This document shows positions 9,901 through 18,759 of a stretch of 64,000 nucleotides of DNA, in pieces. Position numbers and translations under genes: made by a program. The notes under the pieces were generated by a model, which made no database searches, was not told the origin of the DNA, and saw only the letters and a program-made list of their open reading frames with translations. Origin of the DNA: Victivallaceae bacterium (lineage in GTDB: Bacteria; Verrucomicrobiota; Lentisphaeria; Victivallales; Victivallaceae); assembly GCA_024405735.1 (NCBI GenBank), contig JAKSOF010000002.1, positions 1-64,000 of the forward strand, in the 5' to 3' direction. Position 1 is the first letter of the stretch. Each line of letters starts with the position of its first letter.

Positions 9901-10211
9901 AAAAACTTCTCCTCATTCAAATGCACGCGCAAAATCGCGGCAACCATGGAGTGCCGCCGACAGCAACTTGCAAGTTTGCCGTAATTTTTCAGATAGAAAT
10001 CACGCGCGGCAAGCAAATCCGGGGTCGGTTTTTCCGCAGTCAGACGCGAAAACTTCTCAACGTCGTTGCCGATTTCGGGATCCGCCTGACGCGCGGCGGC
10101 GAACCAGAGGAGCCGCGCCTGCGCGACATCGCGGCGGCGCAAGTTGATGTCGTTGGCGATGTAGAGAAAAATGATGATCGCGATGAAAACGAGATAACTC
10201 AAATAAATCAT
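9897..10211 (-). CDS. Small membrane-anchored protein, unknown
   Basis: A 104-residue protein beginning with a hydrophobic helix (MIYLSYLVFIAIIIFLYIA) and followed by a charged, helical cytoplasmic or periplasmic tail with many Arg and Leu residues. No family is recognised. It is linked on both sides by ATGA/GTGA overlaps, to the DUF815 ATPase gene upstream and the ketopantoate reductase family gene downstream, so all three should be translated together. Its size and single helix suggest a membrane tether or accessory subunit for a neighbour; that is inference. Confidence 0.65.
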   Translation of the reverse strand: MIYLSYLVFIAIIIFLYIANDINLRRRDVAQARLLWFAAARQADPEIGNDVEKFSRLTAEKPTPDLLAARDFYLKNYGKLASCCRRHSMVAAILRVHLNEEKFL

Positions 10212-11509
10212 TTCAGATTCCGCAACTTTTCTTCGCGCAGACGCTCGATGTAGTGATCGCCGTAGAGCGTGCGCATCAACTCGATATTGAATTCATAAAA
10301 GAGCGTGGGGTCGGGACGGGTGATCACTTCGCCCGTCGACATATCGGCGAGCAGTTGCCGTTTTTCCCGGCTTTGCGCGTAAACGAGCAAGTGGCGCATC
10401 AATGTGCGCGGCGACAATTCGGTGAATTTTTTCTGCCCGAAAGCCTCGGTGTAATCCGCGCCGAGCAGTGCGACGAGATTCTCCGGCGGCCGTTTCAAGC
10501 CGAAATCGCGCAAAAAGTCCTCGACCATCTCGGTACAGCGCAATTCGTCGAAAACGGGAAAGGTGACACTGCGCCCGCGCGACAGAATGCTCGCCGGGAA
10601 TTCGTAGTTGGAAGCGAGGACGACGAGAATATGCTTCGGCAGCGAGTACGCGCCGCCGACGTGCGTGCGAAACATATACCAGTCGACGTTTTCCGGCTCG
10701 ATGTCGTCAAAAAAGAGGATGAAACGGCGGTCGGGCCGCGCGGCAAGAAGCGCGTAAAGCCTTGACCACGAAGCGGAAAGCGCATCCGGTCCGGCGAGGA
10801 CCAGCACGTCGTCTTTTTCCGCGAGCGCGTAGGAGATCGTCATACTCGTCTTGCCGTACCCGGGAAGACTGTGGATCAAAAGCGGCACGTTGACCAGTCC
10901 GCGCCGGAAATCGGCGAGATGGTCGGCGATGATCGCGCGCACTCCGGCAAAACCGTAAAAGGAGGAAATTTTTTTCGCCGATCCGACTTGCGCCTCCACC
11001 AGATTTTCCCCGTCGAAACGGAATGTGCGGCAGCGTGAAAAGCGGTCGTGCGCCGCGATTTCTGCGGCGATTTTGCCGGGATCGGAGGAGTCCGGCAGCA
11101 GTGCGGCAAGTTTTTTCGCTTCCGGAGAAAGACGGCGGGCTGAAGTCCTGACGGCATTCCGGGCGATCCCGCCGAGCGCCGTCAAAAAATCGACCGCATT
11201 GTCGAGGATGAAGCGGCGGTTTTCGTCGCCGCTATCTTGCGCGATCGCATCGGCGGGTACTCCGTGCGCGATAAAGAGATCAAAAAGTTCGCGGTAAAGC
11301 TGATCGGCAAATCCCTCCGCGCCGAATTTTTCCGCGAGCGCATTGAGGAAATCGCAACTTCCGGCATTTCCCGGAGAACTTTCGGCGCGGAGCAAACCGT
11401 TGATCCACTGCAGCAGCGGACGGTCGGGCAACACTAAAAGTCCCGTTGCGTCGGGACGGGCGAAAAGCGTGGTAAAACTTTCTTTTCCGCAAAGAGCCGA
11501 TGATTTCAT
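10208..11509 (-). CDS. DUF815-family AAA+ ATPase
   Basis: A 433-residue protein with an all-helical N-terminal half and a C-terminal P-loop ATPase typical of the DUF815 family (function poorly known). The Walker A is HSLPGYGKTSM, the Walker B ILFFDDIEPENVD, then VLASNYEF as sensor 1 and a C-terminal lid. The DUF815 hallmark of a long segment preceding the P-loop, ending LVNVPLLIHSLPGYG, is present. The ATG at 11509 overlaps the DUF89 stop by ATGA; longer in-frame extensions run into that gene and are rejected. Coupling to a DUF89 metal phosphatase and the small membrane protein suggests a shared task, not identifiable from sequence. Confidence 0.8.
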   Translation of the reverse strand: MKSSALCGKESFTTLFARPDATGLLVLPDRPLLQWINGLLRAESSPGNAGSCDFLNALAEKFGAEGFADQLYRELFDLFIAHGVPADAIAQDSGDENRRFILDNAVDFLTALGGIARNAVRTSARRLSPEAKKLAALLPDSSDPGKIAAEIAAHDRFSRCRTFRFDGENLVEAQVGSAKKISSFYGFAGVRAIIADHLADFRRGLVNVPLLIHSLPGYGKTSMTISYALAEKDDVLVLAGPDALSASWSRLYALLAARPDRRFILFFDDIEPENVDWYMFRTHVGGAYSLPKHILVVLASNYEFPASILSRGRSVTFPVFDELRCTEMVEDFLRDFGLKRPPENLVALLGADYTEAFGQKKFTELSPRTLMRHLLVYAQSREKRQLLADMSTGEVITRPDPTLFYEFNIELMRTLYGDHYIERLREEKLRNLK

Positions 11510-12360
11510 CACTTCAAATTCCTTCCGTAAATCGCGATGCTTCCAAGCGGCAGACCGAGCCAGTCGGCAACCACCTGACACTTGAGCCGGAGCAGATGGT
11601 AGATCGGCCGCGCGGTGAAATCGGGACAGAGCGATTCAAGATTTCCCTGTCCCTTGGCGATGACAAGATCGCTGGCATAAAGTTTTTCGCGGAATTCCGC
11701 GCAAATGCCGTCGGGCGGGACACCGGGCGCGCGCCGTCCGGTGTCGACGACGGGGTAATCCCCCAGCCCCGATATTGCGATCTCCCGCCGGGTGACGTCG
11801 TTCAGGATCGCTCCGCCGCGCACCCCCAGCGTGATCTTGTCGCGGTAACGGCGCAAGAGCAACTCGTCCAATACCGCTTCCCCGCAGTTGTCGAGGATGT
11901 AAAAAATCGATTTCGCCTCCTCCATGCGGCGTTGCAGATCACTTGCGGCGGCGCGGTCATAAGGTTCCTTCAGCGCGGCGGCGATGGACTTCTCCGCGTC
12001 GGCGAGCTGAAAATCGGGATTGACGCCGAAATCGATGATATTGCCGCCGATCGCCAGCAGGAGCGTTTCGTCAAAGGAAAGTTCACGCGTCGCGTATTCC
12101 CGATGGATCTTGTGCGCGAGCGCCGTCGATTTGTCCTTTTCCGTCAGAAAGGGGTCGTCGACGCCGGACGCATCGGCAAGCATCGCAAAAAATTTTTCGG
12201 CGAGCACCGGAGGACAGATCCCCCTGGGGCGCATTTCAAGAAACGCCTCAAGCAACGCATCGGAAAAACGCCAGCGCTTTGCATCCTCCTGATAAAGCTG
12301 ACGCGCCAGAAGTTCGATCTGGCGGTAAATGCAAAGCGAACAGCCGTACTGGATGCGCAT
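11509..12360 (-). CDS. DUF89/ARMT1-like metal-dependent phosphatase
   Basis: A 283-residue protein of the DUF89 (damage-control phosphatase) family. It opens with CSLCIYRQ, contains IGGNIIDFGVN and the metal-site motif YILDNCGEAVLDELLL, and later has LVIAKGQGNLESL, all typical of the family. Characterised DUF89 members hydrolyse damaged or excess phosphometabolites with Mn2+ or Ni2+. The prokaryotic single-domain form, such as this, has an unsettled substrate. The ATG at 12360 lies 4 bases after the pyrD stop, and the upstream in-frame ATG falls inside pyrD. It belongs to the pyrK-pyrD-DUF89-DUF815 run, so clearing a by-product of pyrimidine or nucleotide metabolism is possible but unproven. 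Confidence 0.8.
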   Translation of the reverse strand: MRIQYGCSLCIYRQIELLARQLYQEDAKRWRFSDALLEAFLEMRPRGICPPVLAEKFFAMLADASGVDDPFLTEKDKSTALAHKIHREYATRELSFDETLLLAIGGNIIDFGVNPDFQLADAEKSIAAALKEPYDRAAASDLQRRMEEAKSIFYILDNCGEAVLDELLLRRYRDKITLGVRGGAILNDVTRREIAISGLGDYPVVDTGRRAPGVPPDGICAEFREKLYASDLVIAKGQGNLESLCPDFTARPIYHLLRLKCQVVADWLGLPLGSIAIYGRNLK

Positions 12361-12364
12361 TTTT

Positions 12365-13288
12365 TTACAACTCCAGCGCCCCGATGATCTCGGAAACGCT
12401 TTTGTGATGATGACGGTCAAGGTAGTCGTTGATGAAATCGATCACTTTCAACGGAGCATAGGGGTCGACGAAATTCGCCGTGCCGACCGAAACGGCGGTC
12501 GCTCCGGCGAGCAGAAATTCCACCGCGTCCGCGCCGCAGGAAATGCCGCCCATCCCGAGGATCGGCAGTTTCACCGCCTTGTGGCACTGGTAGACCATGC
12601 GCACCGCGACCGGTTTGATGCACGCACCGGAAAGTCCTCCCGTCACATTGGCGATGCGCGGGCGTTTCTTTTCGATGTCGATCGCCATCGCCGAAAGCGT
12701 GTTGATGAGCGAGATCGCATCCGCACCCTCCGCTTCGGCGGCACGGGCAAATTCGGTGATGTCGGTCACGTTGGGGCTGAGTTTGATGATGACGGGCAGT
12801 TTCCGGACGGCGCACCGCACCGCGCGGATCACTTCGGAAGCCCGTTTCACATCGGTACCGAATGCGGCGCCGCCCGCCTTGACGTTGGGGCAGGAAATAT
12901 TGACTTCAAGCGCGGCAATGCCGTCGTTTTCGGCGTCAAAGCGCGCGGCGACGTCGGCGTATTCTCCGACGGAAGTCCCCCACATATTGACGATGACGGT
13001 CGCGCCGAGTTTTTTCAGCGCGGGCAGATAGTGCTCTCCGTGCAAAAAGGCGTCGACGCCGGGGCCCTGCAAGCCGATCGCGTTGATCATACCGCCCGCG
13101 ACTTCGCAGACGCGCGGCATTTTGTTGCCGTCGGAGGGCGCGCTTTTGATGCCCTTGACGATGACGCCGCCAAGTTTTTTCAAGTCGTAGAAATCCGCGT
13201 ATTCCAGACCGTAACCGAAAGTGCCGGAAGCGGTCGTCACCGGGTTTTTTAAGGTAAGCGAAGCAAATTTTGTCGTAAGATCCGCCAT
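12365..13288 (-). CDS. pyrD: Dihydroorotate dehydrogenase, class 1B catalytic subunit
   Basis: A 307-residue FMN TIM-barrel enzyme that oxidises dihydroorotate to orotate in pyrimidine synthesis. It shows TASGTFGYGLEY near the N-terminus, NISCPNVKAGG with the class 1 catalytic Cys, INTLSAMAIDI and the glycine-rich phosphate site GMGGISCGADAVEFLLAGA. Together with PyrK directly upstream (2-base gap) it is the class 1B form, which passes electrons to NAD+ through FAD and an iron-sulphur cluster, so it should be a cytosolic heterotetramer. The ATG at 13288 follows the pyrK stop; longer in-frame sequence lies inside pyrK. Confidence 0.95.
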   Translation of the reverse strand: MADLTTKFASLTLKNPVTTASGTFGYGLEYADFYDLKKLGGVIVKGIKSAPSDGNKMPRVCEVAGGMINAIGLQGPGVDAFLHGEHYLPALKKLGATVIVNMWGTSVGEYADVAARFDAENDGIAALEVNISCPNVKAGGAAFGTDVKRASEVIRAVRCAVRKLPVIIKLSPNVTDITEFARAAEAEGADAISLINTLSAMAIDIEKKRPRIANVTGGLSGACIKPVAVRMVYQCHKAVKLPILGMGGISCGADAVEFLLAGATAVSVGTANFVDPYAPLKVIDFINDYLDRHHHKSVSEIIGALEL

Positions 13289-13290
13289 TT

Positions 13291-14079
13291 TCACTGCTCC
13301 AGATAGATTTTTTCCAACGGGAAAACGGGCCCTTCGACGCAACTGCGCTCGTAATGCCATCCCTGCGGCGAAGAAAGGTCATTCACCTTGACGACACAGC
13401 CGAAACAGGCGCCGACGCCGCAACACATGATTTCATCCATACTCAATTCGCCGTCAAGTTTCATTTCCCGCAACGTTTTGGCGAGAGCGAGCAACATCGG
13501 CAACGGACCGCAACCGTAAAAGAAAAACTTTTTGCCGGGATTTTCCGCGACGAGCGGCGCGATGAGCGCGGTCACGCGCCCTTGGGTGCCGCAACTGCCG
13601 TCGTCGGTCGCCACGCGCACGTCGCAACCGCAGGCGCGGTAGGCGTCGTCGAGGACGAGTTCCTTTTTTGTCCTCGCACCGATCAGCAGTACGACTTTTT
13701 GTTTGCATTCGCGCGTCAGCAAAAACGTCGCGGCGGAACCGTAACCGCCCGCGACGGCGACCGGGATGACATCATCGGCGCACGCGGTAAAAGTCGAGCC
13801 GAGCGGCCCCAGGAGATCGCAGAATTCCCCCGCTTTTTTGGCGGCGAGATTTTTTGTGCCCGATCCGACGACCTTGTAGACGACGGTGAGCGTTCCGGAT
13901 TGCGGATCGGTGTCGTGAATGCTGAAAGGCCGCCGCAAAACGTGATCGAGCCGCTCGTCGATGCGCACGTGGACAAATTGCCCCGCGCGCGCTTTTGCCG
14001 CCATCTCCGGCGCGGCGAAAACGATTTTATGATAATCGCCGTGGAGGATGGAATTTTCCCTGATTTGAGCCTGAGCCAT
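13291..14079 (-). CDS. pyrK: Dihydroorotate dehydrogenase electron transfer subunit
   Basis: A 262-residue partner of PyrD. The N-terminal FAD domain carries RRPFSIHDTD (the RPxS flavin motif) and GSGTKNLAA. The middle is an NAD-binding domain starting VIPVAVAGGYGSAATFLL. The C-terminus has IMCCGVGACFGCVV and a later Cys in RSCVEG, the four-cysteine [2Fe-2S] site that links the FAD to PyrD's FMN. Length and order match known PyrK proteins. The start at 14079 is preceded by GAGGATTTTT; the upstream in-frame region belongs to the hydrolase gene. It is 2 bases from pyrD. Confidence 0.93.
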   Translation of the reverse strand: MAQAQIRENSILHGDYHKIVFAAPEMAAKARAGQFVHVRIDERLDHVLRRPFSIHDTDPQSGTLTVVYKVVGSGTKNLAAKKAGEFCDLLGPLGSTFTACADDVIPVAVAGGYGSAATFLLTRECKQKVVLLIGARTKKELVLDDAYRACGCDVRVATDDGSCGTQGRVTALIAPLVAENPGKKFFFYGCGPLPMLLALAKTLREMKLDGELSMDEIMCCGVGACFGCVVKVNDLSSPQGWHYERSCVEGPVFPLEKIYLEQ

Positions 14080-14090
14080 AAAAATCCTCT

Positions 14091-14693
14091 TTATCTGAAA
14101 TAGCAGTTGGTACGCTTTTCCTCGCCGACGCTGGTTTCCGGGCCGTGACCGCAATAGAGCACCGTCCGGTCGTCCAGCGGCAAAATTTCCCGTTTGATCG
14201 ACGCGAGCAATGCTTCGAGGTCGCCGCCCCAGAGATCCGTCCTGCCGATGGAGCCGGCAAAGACCGAATCCCCGGCGAAAACGATGCCGTTGCCGCCGGG
14301 AAAATAAAAGGCGGAGCCGCCCGGCGAATGCCCGGGCATCGGAAGGACGGTGAAATCCGCGCTCGGCAGGAAATCGGTCGTTTCCGGCAGATCTTCGACC
14401 GGCGGGCAATAAGGCGGCATCGCGTTGTCGCGGCTGAAATAGATCGGGCGGTCGGCGGGAGAAAGTTCCACCTTGTCAACGTGATAACGGCGCGCGATCT
14501 CCCCCGCCGCGCCGATGTGGTCAAAGTGCGCGTGCGTCAACAAAATGCGCAACGAATCGAATTGCGCCTTGTCGAGCATCGCGGAAATGACGTCGGCTTC
14601 CGCGCCCGGATCGATCAGATAGGCGCGCCGTTCGCAAAGCACAAGGTAACAGTTGGTACCGATCGCTCCGACGCAACAGGAATTGATTTTCAT
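14091..14693 (-). CDS. Metallo-beta-lactamase-fold hydrolase (glyoxalase II-like)
   Basis: A 200-residue compact MBL-fold protein with LLTHAHFDHIGAAG (zinc-binding HxHxDH), PMPGHSPGG (third-ligand His), FAGDSVFAGSIGRTDL (bridging Asp) and LYCGHGPETSVGEEK (last His). The pattern is that of the glyoxalase II-like subgroup, which hydrolyses thioesters such as S-lactoylglutathione, or similar small substrates. No C-terminal substrate domain of true GloB is present, so I leave the symbol blank. It overlaps the giant transglutaminase-like gene upstream by ATGA and precedes pyrK by 11 bases. Confidence 0.85.
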   Translation of the reverse strand: MKINSCCVGAIGTNCYLVLCERRAYLIDPGAEADVISAMLDKAQFDSLRILLTHAHFDHIGAAGEIARRYHVDKVELSPADRPIYFSRDNAMPPYCPPVEDLPETTDFLPSADFTVLPMPGHSPGGSAFYFPGGNGIVFAGDSVFAGSIGRTDLWGGDLEALLASIKREILPLDDRTVLYCGHGPETSVGEEKRTNCYFR

Positions 14694-17600
14694 TTTCCGG
14701 ATCCCTTTTCCGCTTTGTTTTCCAAAATGATGCGCCGCTCGTGCGGATGATTGAGTTTCTGGTGGACCAGTTCCACCAGATGGGCATCGGCGGCGCTGAG
14801 GATCGCCTTGGGCATCAGCAACTGATGCGAGATCGAAAGTTTATTCCGGAAAGCCGAGGAGCGCCCGTTGTAGGTGATGACGCCAGCCGTGCCGAACGAC
14901 CGGCGGCCGTCCGCTTTGGTCGTCGGTTCAAATCCCGGAGGGACGACGATCTCATATTCCAGACGCAGATCCTGACGCGGCGACCAGTAAGGCGTCTGCC
15001 GCTGCGACCCCACGTTGATCCGCTTGAGCAATTCGTCAAACTGCGGCAGATCAAATGCGAGGAAACGGCCGTTGCGCGCCGCGAAATCCGGCACCGCAAA
15101 GGAAAAGGAGACGCTCCCGGGATACGAATCGAACCGGATCTCCGGTTCGCCGACAAGTGCCGCCTTGGGGGAGAAACGCAACATCACGGACTCAAAATAA
15201 CGGCGTTTCAACTCCGGCGTCAGCGTTGTCAGCAAACGCTTTTCCTTTTCATACTCGTTGCCGTAATATAAGGTTTCCACCGAAAATCGCGCCGCGCCGG
15301 ACTCTTTGATCCCGATGAAAAATTTGCGGTGCGTCCCGCTTTCATAGCGGACTTTGGCATTGATGTTCATCGTTTTGCCCTTGGAAGTCACGGCGAAATC
15401 GCCTTCGCTTTTGGTCGCTCCCAAACGGGCGTACATCCCCGTATCGTTGAGCAGATAATCGCTTCCCTTGCGGCGCACGAGCACGCGCGTGAAATCCAAT
15501 CCCGGCACCCGCGACAAAAAGCGGATCGTCCGAAGATCGCCGGGGTATTCCGACACCAGCAGAAATTCGTACTCCAATCCCGCGCGGCGGCAGAGCGCCG
15601 CGATGACGATCGCACGGTCGCTGCTGTTGCCGTAACCGTCCGCGATCGTCGTTTCCGGAGAGGAAAATTCGTCCGGCAAAAGCCGGTTGAGCGCAGGTCC
15701 TGCGAGCCGGATGTGCCGATCCGCCCAGTCGCGGATGCGGACAAGTTTTTCCTCATCGCCGGATGCGTCCTGCAAATGCAGTTCTTGGGCAACGGCATCC
15801 ACACGGGGACCGGCTTTGACGACTTCCTGCTGCAAGGCTTGATCGACGCTTTCGGCATATTTTGCCAGATCTCCCGTGGAAAAGAGGATCGAGTCGTCAA
15901 AGAAAAAGAGCGGCGGCTGATTTTTCTGAACGAGCATTTCCAGATGGTTATCCGTTTCGCAACGCACCTGGTGTCTGCCGTTTTTGCGGGAATCGGTGAT
16001 TTCCAGATTTCGCGTCGGATCGGAAATTTTCAACTTTGTTTCCGCATCGCAATCAAGCGCAAAACGCCCGTGCATCATCGGCGAATAGCCGCCGAAAACG
16101 TACCGTCCGAAAAGGAACGGCATTTTTTCATACGTCCGGCGGATCTTCGTTTCGATGACCGCTCCGGGAGAAACTCCGGGCAGATTGACGATCAACTTTT
16201 TGCCTTTCGCGTAGCGCGGCGCCCCGGCGAAGGCGGGATCGTCGACTTCATGGATATTTGAAGGGGAAAGTTTCGTCACTTTACCGTCGGGAGTTGTGAC
16301 CGTCGCGTCGATTTCGATCTTTTCCCGTTCGGGGCGGTAGGTCAATCCGATCTCCGCATGGTTGCGCACGCCGCCCGGAGTCAGGATCTTGCGCCGGACG
16401 GTGCGCGTTTCGCACATCGACGTCGCGGAAAGCAGTTTAACGGAAATATCGTCCGCGAGCACCAGAGCGTCAACGCCGGGATGCACTGCGGCAAGATCGC
16501 GCTCGGAGAAATGCCGGAAAACGAGATGCCCGATGGGGGAAGTGGAATAATTTTGTTTCAATTTGGCGTTGAGCGTTTTCAGAGCATCGTATTCCTCCGG
16601 CTCCACGCAGAGCGTTTTGAGCGCAAGACGCGAAGTGTAATCCAATTGACCGTCTTTTTGACTCCAGGCGCTTTCCCAGTCGGCGATCCGGCTCTTGAAA
16701 GCGTCGGCGGCGGGCAATTCGAGAAATTGCAGAATGCGCGGCAGTTTGACCGACAGATTTTCCTCGACGAGCGCGGTAAAGGACTTCATCGGATAGCGGC
16801 GGGCAGTCAAGTCGAGTTGACCGACCAGCCCGCTGCGGAAACTCAGCGCGTCAGCGAAACGCGCGATCGGCAGCGCTTCAGCGCAATTGCTTTCCGGCAG
16901 GACGTTTTTGACGTTGAAATCAAATTCGATGACAAGATTTTGCTGCATATTTCCGGTATCGACAGGGGTGACCCGCAAATGGGAGATCAGAATGCCGCCC
17001 CCGATACGGTCGACGAGCGACTGCATGAATTGCTCTCTTTCCGGGTCCAAAAGATCCTGCATTTTCGTCCGGTAGACCGTCTCGAAAATTCCGGCCGGGC
17101 GGAAAACGACGTGCCCCTGAAGTTTTCCCTGATGATCGATGACGGCGTCGCTTTTTATTTTTACGGCGTTCAATTCGATCGGAGGAGCGGGTGTCGTGCG
17201 CAAGGTCTCGCCCTTTTCCGTGGCGACAAGGTAACTTGAGTCCGCATCGGAAAAAGGAAGTGTTTCCTGCGTGTTTTCCGCCGTGGGATCGAGCAGTTCA
17301 AAAACGCCGGGCGTTTTTTCCCATGCGGTGATCGCGTGATTGAAGTGTAAAAGCGGCACTTCACGATCAAGATGCTCCCCCGCGGAAATCAATGCCATAT
17401 GGGCTTTCAGTCCGGATATCCGGAGCATCGCCGCCAACAGCGCCGCCTTGTCGCGGCAGACTCCGGCGCGCTGATCGAATGTGTAACTGACATCGTGCGG
17501 TTCATACCCCGGCGCTTCGGATTCGGCGATCAGCCCCATATAGCGGATCTGCTGAGATACGAAACGGAAAAGCGCGGCGACCTTTTCTTCATCGCTCCGG

Positions 17601-18469
17601 CACCCTTTCGTCAATTCGGAAACCTTGGCGACCATTTTCTCCGAGATCCTGCCGAGATGCGGTTCGGCAAGTTTCGCATACCAGGCGGAAAGTTCCTCCC
17701 AGTTTTTGAGCGTGCTCAAGTGATAACGCTGCAAGGCGTGCCATTTCGCGCCGAACATCGCGCGTTCAAAAAAGACCTGCGGCACATCTTTTGCCGTAAA
17801 GGTGTAGAGGATGCGGCCGTCGCGTTTTTCGGTCGACGCCGAAACGCTGCCGGGAACTTCGTTGCGGAGTTTGACCGCCGCCAGCGGCAACGTTTCCGGC
17901 GCATCGACAATGTAACGGTATTCCAGACAGGGCTCCGTCATCTGCAACACGGCAATATCCTGCCAGACACCGGGCATCCGTTTGGCGATCTCCTTTGTCC
18001 TGAAATCGAAATAGATCACGTCGCCGATTTTGACCTCCGGCAGTTTGACGCGCAAAAAGCGGTCGTCGGGGTCGCAGATGTTGTCGGCGAGAGAACGGCT
18101 GTCGCTTTCCTCGGAAACGAGTTTTTCCGGAGCGAGTTCGATTTCGCCGCCGTCGCGGTGGATCACCAGTTTTTTCAGCGCGACAGTCTGATAATGGCGG
18201 TTGAAGGGCACCGAAATCAGCCGGTTGTCCCGGCGGCCCTTTTCCGTCATGATCTTGACGAAGTAGGCGTCGGACGTTTCGGAAAAGCCCTTTTCGTCGT
18301 AGCGGACTTTTTCCTCGTCAAAAAGCAGTACGGTATCGGCATCGGGATATTTTTCCGCCGTCGCATTTTTGGCGGCGGCGGCGATGTTTTCCGGCAACGC
18401 GGCGGATGCGATGGCACACCATACCGTTACCGCGATCATCGTCAAAGCGATTTTCCATTGGATTTTCAT
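14690..18469 (-). CDS. Periplasmic tandem DUF3857-transglutaminase-like protein
   Basis: A 1259-residue exported protein with a clear signal peptide (MKIQWKIALTMIAVTVWCAIASA). It is built as two copies of a DUF3857 beta domain followed by a transglutaminase-like domain. The first copy keeps the Cys-His-Asp triad: RAGVCRDKAALLAAML, then LLHFNHAITAW, then FELLDPTAE. The second copy aligns over YGNSSDRAIVIAALCRRAG, where Ser takes the Cys position, and over LDFTRVLVRRKGSDYLLNDT, where the His is lost, so it is probably inactive. Such proteins are common in Bacteroidota and PVC bacteria with unknown roles, perhaps protein cross-linking or peptide cleavage at the outer membrane. ATGA overlap couples it to the hydrolase. 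Confidence 0.8.
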   Translation of the reverse strand: MKIQWKIALTMIAVTVWCAIASAALPENIAAAAKNATAEKYPDADTVLLFDEEKVRYDEKGFSETSDAYFVKIMTEKGRRDNRLISVPFNRHYQTVALKKLVIHRDGGEIELAPEKLVSEESDSRSLADNICDPDDRFLRVKLPEVKIGDVIYFDFRTKEIAKRMPGVWQDIAVLQMTEPCLEYRYIVDAPETLPLAAVKLRNEVPGSVSASTEKRDGRILYTFTAKDVPQVFFERAMFGAKWHALQRYHLSTLKNWEELSAWYAKLAEPHLGRISEKMVAKVSELTKGCRSDEEKVAALFRFVSQQIRYMGLIAESEAPGYEPHDVSYTFDQRAGVCRDKAALLAAMLRISGLKAHMALISAGEHLDREVPLLHFNHAITAWEKTPGVFELLDPTAENTQETLPFSDADSSYLVATEKGETLRTTPAPPIELNAVKIKSDAVIDHQGKLQGHVVFRPAGIFETVYRTKMQDLLDPEREQFMQSLVDRIGGGILISHLRVTPVDTGNMQQNLVIEFDFNVKNVLPESNCAEALPIARFADALSFRSGLVGQLDLTARRYPMKSFTALVEENLSVKLPRILQFLELPAADAFKSRIADWESAWSQKDGQLDYTSRLALKTLCVEPEEYDALKTLNAKLKQNYSTSPIGHLVFRHFSERDLAAVHPGVDALVLADDISVKLLSATSMCETRTVRRKILTPGGVRNHAEIGLTYRPEREKIEIDATVTTPDGKVTKLSPSNIHEVDDPAFAGAPRYAKGKKLIVNLPGVSPGAVIETKIRRTYEKMPFLFGRYVFGGYSPMMHGRFALDCDAETKLKISDPTRNLEITDSRKNGRHQVRCETDNHLEMLVQKNQPPLFFFDDSILFSTGDLAKYAESVDQALQQEVVKAGPRVDAVAQELHLQDASGDEEKLVRIRDWADRHIRLAGPALNRLLPDEFSSPETTIADGYGNSSDRAIVIAALCRRAGLEYEFLLVSEYPGDLRTIRFLSRVPGLDFTRVLVRRKGSDYLLNDTGMYARLGATKSEGDFAVTSKGKTMNINAKVRYESGTHRKFFIGIKESGAARFSVETLYYGNEYEKEKRLLTTLTPELKRRYFESVMLRFSPKAALVGEPEIRFDSYPGSVSFSFAVPDFAARNGRFLAFDLPQFDELLKRINVGSQRQTPYWSPRQDLRLEYEIVVPPGFEPTTKADGRRSFGTAGVITYNGRSSAFRNKLSISHQLLMPKAILSAADAHLVELVHQKLNHPHERRIILENKAEKGSGK

Positions 18470-18649
18470 TTCGGCAACCCGCTTGTTTCATTCCCGTTTT
18501 TTCAAGGAACAACTCTTTCTTCTTATAAAATAGCGCAAATCGCGCAAAATGAAACCCTTTCGGCAGGGAAAAATTTGATTTTTCACGTTTTCGATGATAT
18601 ATTTTATATGTATTCGTTTCAAATGCGAAAAAGAAAAGAGGGTTTTATC

Positions 18650-18751
18650 ATGGGTCAGCAGAGCAATAAGATTCAGAAACGTCAACGCCGCAAGGCTTAT
18701 TTGAGCCGCATCAAGGCGCGCGTCGCCGAAGCGATCGCCAGGAAAAAGTAG
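18650..18751 (+). CDS. Tiny basic protein (33 residues)
   Basis: A 33-residue protein, nearly half Lys, Arg or Gln, starting MGQQSNKIQKRQRRKAY and ending AEAIARKK. It has its own AT-rich upstream region with a TATATTTTATATG box at about 18598-18610, a purine-rich leader (AAAAAGAAAAGAGG) before the ATG, and a strong terminator 12 bases after the stop, so it forms a single-gene transcript. The composition suggests RNA, ribosome or DNA binding. It is too regular in codon use and signals to be chance. It is not the longer TIGR04137-type PVC small basic protein. Confidence 0.75.
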   Translation: MGQQSNKIQKRQRRKAYLSRIKARVAEAIARKK

Positions 18752-18759
18752 GCGATTTC

